Shown piece by piece: positions 31,601 to 62,000 of a stretch of 64,000 nucleotides of DNA; the stretch's first letter is position 1; each line of letters begins with the position of its first letter. This stretch comes from Apostichopus japonicus. Taxonomy: Eukaryota; Echinodermata; Holothuroidea; Aspidochirotida; Stichopodidae. The notes below the pieces were generated by a model. That model was not told the DNA's origin and searched no databases. It worked only from the letters and a program-made list of their open reading frames with translations. Location of the stretch: assembly GCF_037975245.1 (NCBI RefSeq), contig NC_092569.1:29286168-29350167 (forward strand). Reading direction: 5' to 3'. A program made the position numbers and the translations under genes.

Positions 31601-34600
31601 CAGCGTCTCCATATTGTGTCTTTAATCCTCACGCATGAGCTTTTTCCGCTAATTCGTGGAATATCCATGATTTCTTTTCTACCTCGGGGAAAAACACTAT
31701 TATCCTAACACACTGTAGCATACGCAAACTGGAGCCTATACCGCAATTTTTTCAAAGTTCCGCAATTTATTTTTTACCCCAGGCTCATCCCTGAATCCTG
31801 AAAGTCAGAATCATTCTTTCTGCATGTCGATATGATTTGGAGCAAGTTAAAAATACTCAAATAATACATAAAGTTTAATATTGATCTGCAAACAGCAATA
31901 CTAGTGAGTCACAGACAGACATTTCCTGGAAGTAAAACGTTCTTCAAAGCTGAAAATCCTGCCAGAAATCAGTGCTGGCTATTAGACTCACCTCCCTGGC
32001 AATGTTGGCGGTTTTCACCTCTTGGATAACGGTGCCAAATATTATCTGATCTACCATTTCTGAAAGAAATATGGGAGAGTAGATTCATATTTTTCTGATA
32101 AAGATAATTGATGCATTTGCTAAGAATATTATTTAAATGTTATGGCTATTTTGGGGGTTTTCGTTTATGATAACTTTGTATCGCATATATGTGTCAGGCA
32201 TTTCAAAACTCGAGTACTCGACAACCAAGATTCCACTTCGAATGATGCAGAAGTCTATCCAAACATTTGACCTTTAGGAAGCTCTAATTTTCTTTTGGTT
32301 CTCAGCTTCTAAAAGTCTGATTTAGCCATGTAATATTCAGAAAAACTGGATTCCACACTAGAGATTTATGTTACAAAAGTTCTGCTTAAAGTCTAATAGA
32401 GAAGATTTTGTGTCTCACAGAGTTAATGTAATCTGATCAATTTTTATTGGAAACATTTCGATACTTTTTGCCTAATTTCATTACTTTGTGATTGATGACT
32501 GTACAACTCATACTGTCTTTAATCTTGTATAAGATACTACAAGATCGTGTGGAAACTCATACCAAATTGGAGCTTAAAATCATCTTTGGCCTTTTTTGGG
32601 GGGTTGGGGGGGGTGGGATTTGAGCACTACCAAGTAAATGAGCTGCAAAAGGTTTCCGGTGCGATTTCCTGACACGAATCAAGTCAATGACTTGAGTCAC
32701 CGTATTAAATCTCTATTTGGAAAAAATGTCGTGAAAAAAAAAAAAGAGTTGTGACCTTTTTCCTTATAAACTAAGTGACTCGAGTCATGACACATCCTTT
32801 TAATTTTAATCTCTTACCAGTTGGTATTTTAGTTTTCTGTAAGAGACCCCTGAAAGTGAAAAAATAAAAAAAATGTAAGAAAGAGGCTCAAAGCATTATC
32901 AATAGAAGTACGATAAATTGTAAATGTAACGTATTGACAAATATTTAATGAAGTTATCCACTTTCTTTAATCTGTGCATTCCTTTTGAGTCTGCTAACTC
33001 TACAGAAATCTGTATTTAGGGTATGTATGGTAGTACAGTAGGTCTAACTGGATTTATGGAGCTAGATCAATTTAAATGTTGCATACAGTAGGTCTAGTAT
33101 GTCAGTATTCACATAGGTAATGGCAAATTATTTTATGGTTGATCCAGTCCATCTGATATATATAGTCTCTACAAACTAAATTGATAAAATGTGTCAATTT
33201 TTTCCGAACAGCTAATATTATCAATACCTGAAAAGTATTGAATAATTTCACAATTTATCCAAATCGAATTAAGTTATGGATATTTGTATGCCCCCTTTAC
33301 AGTACAGGAAGTGCTATTGTACAGTAAGATTATGTCCTCTTAAATGTGACTCAAGTTACTAATCATTTCCCATAAGACAAACAGAAATTGAACATGTATG
33401 GCATGAAATAAACTCTACAAGAAAATATCTCAAGGATGACAATCATTGCAGGAATATCAGAATATATTTTTAATTTTTCTTTGTATGTTCTCCTACATTA
33501 TAATCAGATTGTGTACTTTATCACTTTGTTAAGAAAATACTACAATTTTGAAGGCACAAGGAGTGGCGGAATATATATATACCTTTCATGCAGAGAATTT
33601 TGGAACCATAAATTGCAAAGCACAAAATATTTGTAGATAAAAGTACTGAAATTTCAAATATCAAATAAGTAAGCTTGAATTTTTTACTTTTTATTTTCAT
33701 CAATGTGAAGGATTTTAACATAAAGACACAAAGATGTAACAAAAAGTTGACTTACTGGAGGGCCCCCCTGGCTAAATCGTGAGGCATCAAGTCAGCATAT
33801 CTGTTGAATGACAGAGTTATTAACTTAATCAAAGACATAAACAAGCTCTAAATTTAACTTAAATAATTCTTATAATCATTTTCTTTAATGGACTATGAGA
33901 GCTATGTAATTAGTAGAGTACTGTACCTGCAAACTAAACCTTAGTACTGTAGAATAAGTTATAGTGCATCTGTACTGCAGTTGAGTTCAGTTCAGGTTGC
34001 CCATAGCCAGATGATGTTCTCACAATATATGATAGTTTTATTCGTAAGACGAAATTCACGTTTTTAAGTACTGTATGAACCACACAGATTACCCTCTTCC
34101 CTGCATTATTTTTTTTCTATTTCAGATATCAGTAAAATGCAGGCTTCACTGCAAATTGACAAACAACAAAAGAGTTCTAAAAAAGGTTCCATGCATTCCC
34201 CCCGCCCTCCCCCTTCTCCAAAAAAATTAACATTTTGAAGCTGACTTACTCTGTTCCTGACATCAGAAAGGGGGTACGGACACCCTCCACCAGAACAATA
34301 TTCTTTACCCCTGGCTTAGCCAGTGTCTTCTTGCTCTTGGCTGCAGTGGCATGGTAAGGTAGACTGGTACTTAATGACCGCACACCAACTGAAGAGATAG
34401 TATTCATTAAAGACATGTACAGTAAATGTATTGTTATTTAGAAGTATATGCTTAGTGTCATGGAGGAAAATGAAGGTATCCAGTCAAAACGTCCCTTTAC
34501 CAAAACGTCCCCGCTTTTTTAAGACCAAAACGTCCCCGCTTTTTACCAAAACGTCCCGCAGTCAAAACGTCCCCGTGAGTCAAAACGTTCCCGCTTTTAT

Positions 34601-36166
34601 AATCAATTGGAATGCATGTGTGGATGTTTTTAGTTCAAATCAAAGAGTAAGGATAAATAGTTTAGGTTGAAAACACAGTTTTTAGGAGTGGGAAGTGCAC
34701 GCCGGGTATGAGGGCGGAAACATTTTTGAGTATAATTTTCTGAGGTAAGATACTAGAATGCAAGAGGGCTGTAGGCAGTGTAGGGTAATAGGTTTTATTT
34801 TAAACACGAGTTGGTTTCTGAATGAATATATACGATATTGAGGGAAGGGAATATAAAAGAATTTTTGTTTTGTTTACGTACATCAAGTTACTTTTGGAAT
34901 ATGCGAGACGGACTGCATGAAAGTGATATATATATTCCTACAGCACATAAGTTTATATATTTTTTCTGAAGACACTTTATATTTTTGAGTTTCGTGATTG
35001 TTTGCCTATTTTGCTACCCTTTTCCAGAATTTATTCTGCCTTCTTATTTTTTGATGGTATAGAAGGGGGACTACGGCTAAAGCCCCCAGCTACCTTTCCC
35101 GTCTCTGCCCTAAACGATATATCCTTCATGATTTATTTAGCGGCTGTAATCCTGTAATCCAACTTGCATGCCGATAACTTAGCCAAATAATAACTTAACA
35201 TTAATATAAATTAACAACTGTGAATGAATGTATTAGACGGGGACGTTTTGACTTACGGGGACGTTTTAACCAACGGGGACGTTTTGACCAACGGGGACGT
35301 TTTGACCAAAAGCGGGGACGTTTTGGTACGGGGACGTTTTGGTAAAGGGACGTTTTGACTGGTAAACAAAATGACAGGGTATGGACGGGGGGGCAGAGTC
35401 CCTATCGAGGAATAAACCAAAAATAGCTCAAAGGTTTCAAGAAACCTAAAGTTATCTAGCATTCGCGTTACTGTACGGTGTACCGTTAGACAAGATTGTC
35501 AATTTAGCATAACCGGGGCTCAGTCAAATTGCTGCATTCATTCAAAACTCTCTGAGAAAAGTTGCTCTCAGAAACAATGACTCCACCAAATGTTATGAAA
35601 GATGATTAAAACAAAACTATTTTCATTCAAATTTAGGTCTTTATAACATATACTGGTAGGCCTACTGTAAGTTAGGACTTTAACTTATTGTGCATCAATT
35701 AGATATATATTCACCTTGCATCATTGGGATAAACACTCAAAGTTACAAAGTGACCTTCTCTCTCACTAACCAGAAACAAATAATAATGTGCAATGGCACC
35801 TGCAGAATATTGCATATCCTGACAGTTGCTTCTTGAATTGTTTTAATGCAAGTGAATTAATTGAGTAAGCACGTTGAATGACCCTTCCGTTACAATATAA
35901 GCTAACGTTTAGGCCTACTGTAGGTTAGAATGAACCAACTGTAAGTTAGGCCTAGCGTGTACTGTAGCCTACAGTGGAGTAACTAGCCTGGGCCTAACCA
36001 ATATAAAGTTCTAACCACATTTAGCCTAAACATAAATTGCACAACAAATTATAAGCCAGAGGGTTATGAGAGTTTCACAAATGTATTCACCGTTAGTGAT
36101 ACACTTCTGAGCAGAACTTGAGATCGTCAAGGAACACTTTGCCGGAAAGAGAATACGCGATGCCAT
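25630..36166 (-). CDS. HADHB: Mitochondrial trifunctional protein beta subunit (3-ketoacyl-CoA thiolase)
   Basis: 13 coding exons (minus): 36166-36091, 34388-34250, 33800-33756, 32849-32818, 32059-31992, 31146-31059, 30190-30000, 29362-29270, 29131-28919, 28268-28141, 26908-26746, 26475-26311, 25665-25630. They join in phase to 1,437 nt, 478 aa plus TAA, close to the vertebrate length. All introns are GT-AG. The N-terminus ([16 protein letters not shown]...) is a basic, Ser-rich mitochondrial presequence. The thiolase nucleophile is Cys140 in [13 protein letters not shown] is at 383-386; His432 lies in GHPFGATG and Cys462 in AACAAGG. The enzyme cleaves 3-ketoacyl-CoA to acetyl-CoA plus a shortened acyl-CoA at the inner mitochondrial membrane, in complex with the HADHA product encoded divergently next door. 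No defect is seen in the coding sequence. Confidence 0.96.
27312..27751 (+). mobile_element. hAT-like MITE with perfect 8-bp duplication, in a HADHB intron
   Basis: A 440-bp element with ends CAGGCGCGTAGCCA and TGGCTATGCACCTG (inverted repeats differing at two positions). It is flanked by AAGACAAA at 27,304-27,311 and again at 27,752-27,759. The interior is C-run/G-run rich near both ends and non-coding. It lies between the HADHB exons at 26,908 and 28,141. The intact duplication shows a clean, not very old insertion. Confidence 0.85.
30530..31058. repeat. 91-bp minisatellite, about 6 copies, abutting a HADHB splice donor
   Basis: Units contain GCTGATAACAGATTA, AGACACTGTCCTGCAACAGG, CAAATGTGCA-CTATAAACC and TTGCACACAGTACTGTACAC, repeated with a step of about 91 bp. 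The last unit runs up to 31,058, the first intron base next to exon 31,059-31,146, so the array begins at the 5' splice site on the transcribed strand. Open frames on both strands here come from the repeat. Confidence 0.85.
31668..31797. repeat. Dispersed 130-bp repeat (partner at 49,018)
   Basis: It shares TTTCTTTTCTACCTC, CTATTATCCTAACACACTG and GCATACGCAAACTGGAGCC with 49,018-49,143, in the same orientation. One copy is in a HADHB intron and one in a HADHA intron. Element type unknown. Confidence 0.65.
34481..35361. mobile_element. DNA transposon with TIRs built from GGGACGTTTTG repeats
   Basis: An 881-bp element whose ends are inverted copies: CAGTCAAAACGTCCC at the left and GGGACGTTTTGACTG at the right. 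The left subterminal region has further copies of AAAACGTCCCCG, and the right has seven GGGACGTTTT units (35,239-35,361). The interior is AT-rich and non-coding. Such repeated subterminal motifs usually bind transposase. No clear target duplication was identified, so the superfamily is open. It lies in HADHB intron 1. Confidence 0.7.
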
Positions 36167-37173
36167 GGTAGTTCTGAAGTCTTCAATAACTATTCGAATA
36201 TCGTCTTGACCTCTGTCACCGTAATGCCAGACACTGCATGCAGAACATGTATAGAGAGATACAAGTTAGTTTTTGTCTAACTGTACTAATGTGTTCCAAT
36301 ATATGGAAATCTCTCATCGACTTGATGATAGCGGTACACACAACATCCGTTATTGGCCCTTATTTCACAGGGACCTGTATAACGGTAAACCCAGACTGGA
36401 ATGGAGGGGGGTGGGGGGGGCAATACTGGGACTATTGTGCCCCACATTTGTGCCACCACCATGTTTACAAAATATTCACTAGTACACAAAATCGTTTCCG
36501 GTTTCCCTCCTTGGATTATTAGTGTCCCACATAACTCCTATCTGCAAAATTGAGAGGCTAGACTACTCGAAGGAATCAAATATCACCAAATGACGATCAG
36601 ACATACCTCACCTTTATGAAATAGCGACGGAAAACATGCAATCTCACCGGAGGGGAGGACGGCATGCCTGGCGGGGGTCACATCGACCAAAAGCAGCAAA
36701 AGGCAGTGTGACATGTGATTTTGATTTAATTTGACTAGGTTATCCCATCCTAGTCCCCAGTGAAATTTACTGATTGGTGTATGGAACATACAGCATATTT
36801 AAACGTAGGATAAAAAATGGTACTGTTAAATTAATAAATGAAAAAATGGCACTCTTTGCCCAAAATGGCACTTGAGATATGAAAAGGGACACTTTCAAGT
36901 TTTTACAAGTTTGAGGGATGGGGCAGTTCCTCCTATATAGGATATGCCAATAATTAATATGGAAAAAATAACCACTCTCCTCTAAGACCCAAATCCTTTT
37001 GTGAAGATCGCCCCTTATCAGTGTATTCAATGAAAAATCGAGCCATGAACACACATATGACAGCATTACTGTAACTTTCAATCTGTATGGATTTTGAAGA
37101 ACGTTTTTGGTATTCACTTGTATTGCTATCTTCAACACAGTTGTTCACTTGGTCATTCTGCATGCTCAACACC
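36167..37173. promoter_or_regulatory. Shared divergent promoter region of HADHB and HADHA
   Basis: 1,007 bp separate the HADHB start codon (36,166, minus) and the HADHA start codon (37,174, plus). In mammals these two genes are known to share a bidirectional promoter. The same head-to-head layout here suggests joint control so that the subunits are made together. Neither transcription start can be placed from sequence. A CCAAT box in inverse form (ATTGG, about 36,772) and one AGGTCA nuclear-receptor half-site near 36,207 are visible, but single motifs like these are weak evidence. Confidence 0.65.
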
Positions 37174-56253
<19,080 letters not shown>

Positions 56254-59014
56254 AGCAATTTTAGGTGGAATATTATTACTACCATTGACTTTTTCAAGAA
56301 TAAAATATTGAAATTTATTTTCCAGTGTTATACATTGACAGTTTTGAGATGGGGCAAACAAAGGACAAAGTGAAATATTTGGAGGTATTGATTTTTCTGC
56401 ATGTATTGAAATATACAATATGCAGGAAGTTCTGCAGTTATGGTACGAGTGAAATAAACCGAGCCGCAGGGAACCAGCTGGTTTGTTTGCTGTAAGCAAC
56501 ACAGACCAAAAGGTTGACAGGTTGTGACGTTTTCTAAGAGGCAGTCGAACAGGGTATTTATCGTATGTAGGTCTCTTGATGTGATCAGAAGCTGCTACAA
56601 CTAATTACATTGATAACTTCATTTATCATTAATGCTGAATAGATCCCAGTATCCTCTCCCTCCCCCGAAAACCGAGGAAACCGTCCGCCAAAATTGTACA
56701 GAATAGTCAAGATCATTCATATAGTCTGCCAATGTATTCAATTTCTTGAAAAAAGCAAAAACATCAAATTTTTATGGAGAGAATTATTGAAGGAAGGATG
56801 AAAGTGGAGGGAGGGAGCAAAGACAATTCAATGCAAGAAAAGATTCTTTGGTCAAGTTGTGTTTTCAAAACAATGAAATGCTACAGCGTTCTACTGTTAT
56901 AGCTCAAACAATACATATTATCTTCTTGAAAGTGGTTTTGGTGCAGTTAACAAAACTTTAATCAGAAGGGTGATACAGTCTGTGTTCATAAGATTTCTAT
57001 CGTTGAAAATGTTCAGATTTCAGCCACACTTCTCACAAAGAGAAGAATCTGTTAGATTTTAACGATGTGCTATTTAGCCATGGACATCAGATCTTTACAT
57101 AAAACAGAGATGTGTTTCAGTTCAAAGACAATGTGTCAGAATGTATAGAAAATGCCATAATATCAAAGTGTTGCTATGGATACACTTAGAGGTCTGTCAC
57201 ATGACAAGCCGCAACTTGTGGAAAATCATTTCTAGAATATTTCGTTATTAAAAGTGATCTAATATTATAGTGATATGGCAAAGGAGTTTAATTTTTGAGA
57301 ATTTTCATTTTTTATTCATCTTTTACACTTTATTGTCTTTACAAGTCTGAACTGTGGATACTGTTCAAACTGACAAAAAAACTGGACAAAAAAAAAAAAA
57401 AATCTCATATTTAACATTGGAGTTTTGATAATATGATGTGTCTGATCAATGATATTCTAAATGCACCATCATTTGTGCTTAGCTTATTGTTCCCATTTTT
57501 TCACTTTTGTTGAAATTGCAAGTGACAGATGTTTGCCATTCATTCTGAAATAATTTGAAGGTGAGAGTATTTAATATTAATTCACCTTTCTCATTATATA
57601 GAACAGCTTTTGAACTGAAAGTAAATTGTTTAATTTGGACAATATGAAGAATGGGATTGTTTATCAACATTTTGGTTCAAGTGACTCTGAATATGAAATT
57701 TGCCTCATCCTTACAATGTTTGGTCTTCATTTCTACTTCTCATTTCCTTACTTAAGCTGTTGGCTGCAGTCGAAACTGACCCATGAATAGTGACAGAACC
57801 AATTGCAGTTGCATTACTCCATGGGTGCTAGATAATCAGTGTACATTTTGCACAGAGGGTTAGTTTATACTAAATCTGAAATTTGCAAATCAAGACACAT
57901 ACATTGATTTATGACATGCCACTGTAATAATGCCATTCATGCATTAGTAAATTTATTCTCATGTGAAACAAATGCAGATTTTCTCCCATTCAAGGATATT
58001 TCAGTATACTATTTTATAATCATATTAAAATTAAAGGCACTCCTCCTCCCCTACCCTCCCCCCCCCCAAAAAAAAAAAATCCAAATCCATTGTTCTCCTG
58101 ATAATCTAACATGTCTTATTACACAAGAAGATCATTTTAACCTCTGATATGCACTTTTCTAATTGGGCAATTCAACACTGGAGTAAGTATTGGAAAGTTG
58201 AAACTATTACGTTTTAATCTGATACAAGCATTGTAACCAACCACCCCACCAGCCCTTTCCATCCAACAAAATGAATGCTTAAATTAAATTATAAAATGGA
58301 ATCTAGACAACAACACTCTCCCTCTTAAGTTGTACACCATACATGGATAAGGTAGAGGTGAGCAAGTATTAGTCTTCAAATTCCAAAGGACTTCATTGCA
58401 TCGGACGTTTGACATAGTTCGACAATTTCACCAAAGCTAAATCATTTTGAAATTGATGAACTTAGGAACACAGGCTTCTAAGTAAAATTCATTGACCAAA
58501 CAATGAATATTGAACATTTAAGTCATGATTCTGTTCAAATTCATGACTGTTAAGTTCTTAACATATTGTCGCCCAGACATATTTTCATATATAGTGTTCT
58601 AAATCGCATTTCAAAATGCAAACATTAACATTGTCAGTTAACTCAGTGAAATCACTGCGTTACTATGGAGATAGTCCAATGAATAATATTGTCGGGTAAA
58701 TCTACCAATCAAGGTCATCGTGTAATTCAACCTCTTTACCAACATGGCTCAACATGTGCCACAAACTCGCACACGATAATCAAATGACTCGTTTCGCAAC
58801 ATGTGTCACTGTAAAGTTAACCTCGATTATTTTCGTCCTTGCTGAGCAATCATAAAGTGAATTTATTCATTATTTCAACAAAACTAAGTCATTCTGGGAC
58901 AAGATTCAGCTTGAGTGAGAAACCAATTCTACAAGAGACTGTCGCTTCAGTTATAATGCACTGGTAGCACCTGACATTTAGTTCTACTCTTCACCTCCTC
59001 TCGCTATCAAAGCA
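56254..59014. other. Convergent spacer with HADHA and AGPAT5-like 3' ends
   Basis: HADHA polyadenylation signals AATAAA lie at 56,299-56,304 and 56,454-56,459, just after its stop. On the minus strand an AATAAA (plus-strand TTTATT, 58,862-58,867) lies about 150 bp after the AGPAT5-like stop. No gene, RNA or clear transposon was recognised between them. A C-run/A-run lies at 58,049-58,079. Confidence 0.5.
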
Positions 59015-62000
59015 TCATCTGGTCACAAACTTCATCCAAAAGCAACACAGTAAACTACCGGCGATCCATGTTCTCCAGTAGTACTGCCTCCCGAGAGTTG
59101 TACCAAAGACAGGAACCATCAGACCACAAGAAAATAAGAATGCGGGAAGAGTTGACATGATACTTAGCGGTGAACTATGACCCTCACCATGGAGACGACC
59201 TTGCTTTTCAGGCGAGGCTGAGTAGAAGTCTAGCAGCATCCTATGATAAATGTATATGAAAAACAATGTATGAGAAAAGGAAAACCCAAGATCACTTAAC
59301 TTTCAAATCATATAAACAACAATTTACATTTGAGATGTACATTACAAGCAGCATGTGTTCATTCGGTGAGGGGAAGGAAGGGTGTGTCATGGAATTGAAA
59401 CACCTGGTAAAAGTTATGTTTAAGGAGATATGAAGGTGATATTCGAGTAGCTCAATTTAGTTGCCTAACAAAAATTGCTGCATCTTTATATCAAATGGGT
59501 GAACCAGCAAGAATATTATAAAAGGAAAGTAAACTAATTTTGAGCAAAGCTCCCATGATATAACACAACAGACCACATGTTGTAATCTACTTCCATGAGT
59601 AAGAGAGGGTTTAACCGGTCAAATCAGGTTATATTCAACCAACCATATCTTGGATTTAATGGTCAAGTTACAACAAGTAAGGATTAATGTTTTAATCTAC
59701 TTCCTTGAGTAAGAGAGGGTTTAACCAGTCAAATCAGGTTATATTCAACCTACCATATCTTGGATTTATGGTCAAGTTACAACAAGTAAGGATTAATGTT
59801 TTAATCTACTTCCTTGAGTAAGAGAGGGTTTAACCAGTCAATGCAGGTTATATTCAACCAACCCTATCTTGGATTTAATGGTCAAGTTATGACCAGTGAG
59901 GTGTAATGTTGTAATCTACTTCCTTGAGTAAGAGAGGGTTTAACCGGTCAAATCAGGTTATATTCAACCAACCATGTCTTGGATTTAATGGTCAAGTTAT
60001 GACCAGTGAAGAGGAGTAATGTTGGAATCTGCTTCCTTGAGTAAGAGAGGGTTTAACCAGTCAAATCAGGTTATATTCAACCAACCATGTCTTGGATTTA
60101 ATGGTCAAGTTATGACCAACCAGTGAGGAGGAGTAATGTTGGAATCTGCTTCCTTGAGTAAGAGAGGGTTTAACCAGTCAAATCAGGTTATATTCAACCA
60201 ACCATGTCTTGGATTTAATGGTCAAGTTATGACCAGTGAGGAGGAGTAATGTTGGAATCTGCTTCCTTGAGTAAGAGAGGGTTTAACCAGTCAAATCAGG
60301 TTATATTCAACCAACCCTATCTTGGATTTAATGGTCAAGTTATGACCAGTGAGGAGGAGTAATGTTGGAATCTGCTTCCTTGAGTAAGAGAGGGTTTAAC
60401 CAGTCAAATCAGGATATATTCAACCAACCATATCTTGGATTTATGGTCAAATTACAACAAGAGAGGAGTAATGTTGTAATCTACTTCCTTGAGTAAGAGA
60501 GGGTTTAAGCACTCAAAACAGGTAACATTCAATCAACCCTATCTTGGATATAGGGTCAAGCTACAACAAGAGAGGAGTAATTTCCCCCTTGAAGATAGAT
60601 GTTACATTTTATGTCAACAAAGTATCCCTTTAAATATACCCAAGAGCAGTTTGTAATAAAAAATCCCTCACCTTACCACATTCCCTATTCCACTTCTCCT
60701 TGTATATGACTTACTTATCTTTATCTTGAAAGACGCCGTGCAACCATCGTTGAAATTCATTCTCGTCATCGGGAATACCATCCATCGGTATTCGTCTTAG
60801 ATGAATGTGAACCTGCTTACACTTTCCTGACAGAAAATCTGTTTTTTTAAGGAACAATTAAAGGACAGAAGTGTTTAAATTTTTTTTTATATTCAATATT
60901 AAATGACAGGTATGTTTCTCACACAGATGGAAAAAAAAGACTCATCATATTTCCACATTTCGGTTTAAAAAACTTGAAGATATGAAATAATGTCCTTTCT
61001 CATTTCCGAGCCACTCACTTGCATTGACATCAGCAGGTTTTCCATAGAGTAAACTTAATTGCTGCAAAAAAGTGTCTTTGTTGATTAACTGTATCAGTTC
61101 TGTATAATAGCTAATGTGCTTTAAAAGTTGGGGGTTTACAGTCTTGTTTGAGACCAAAGGCCTCCTCACACAGACTCATTGGTTACTTGTCACACCCACA
61201 TACCAAAGTGTGCACAATTCAAGCAATGCTTCCTGGGGCACTACAGTGCACCACATCTACGTGGCTTCTAGGGGAATTCCCATAGAATGTAGCCTCAAAC
61301 AGGCACACGCTACAATATTTACAAGTTACCTCACAAGTCCCCATTTATACACCTGGGTGAAGAGCGGCAATGGAGATAAAGTGCCTTGCCCAAGGACACA
61401 ATGCAATGATCTGGCCAGGACTCGAACCTGTAATCCTTAGATCACAAGTCCACTGCCTTAACCACTTGACCATAATGCTCTTTTCAAACATGAACATTTG
61501 TCATTTAGTCCCATTTCCTGTTCACTTTATTGATATCTTCTAGCCATCATAAGCCATGTAAACGTTCAAATCTCTGACCTGTGATTTCAATTCAGCATTA
61601 TGTACACACTTACTTTCTTTTAGGGAAACCACAGTTTGTTAATATTAATTTTCTTCCCGTAACAGTAGTTTACATTAAGCACTCCGAACGATGGTAACTG
61701 ATATATCTCTCTCCTGCAATGAAGACTCGAAACAGGGACTCACCTCCCATAGAGGGCGCCGTTTCCCTTAGTATTGTTCCATCTGGCATTCGGAAGAGGT
61801 CACCAGAGTAGGCGATGGTGACATCGTAGATGGCCTGTGCATGACCCTTCAGTCCCTGCACCATGAGGTAGGTGGCCTTATAACGGGGTGAAAGCACCTG
61901 ATGTAAAACCGGTAGCCCTGGTGGAGAAGTTTAGAAGGTAAAAGTACAAAACACACAATAAAACACACAAATAAAACACACAATAAAACTATGATGAGGA

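Noticed and set aside
36207-36219. Possible PPAR/HNF4 DR1 site near the HADHB start
   Set aside because: Only one half-site (AGGTCA) fits; the other matches about half of the consensus, so it is not above chance.
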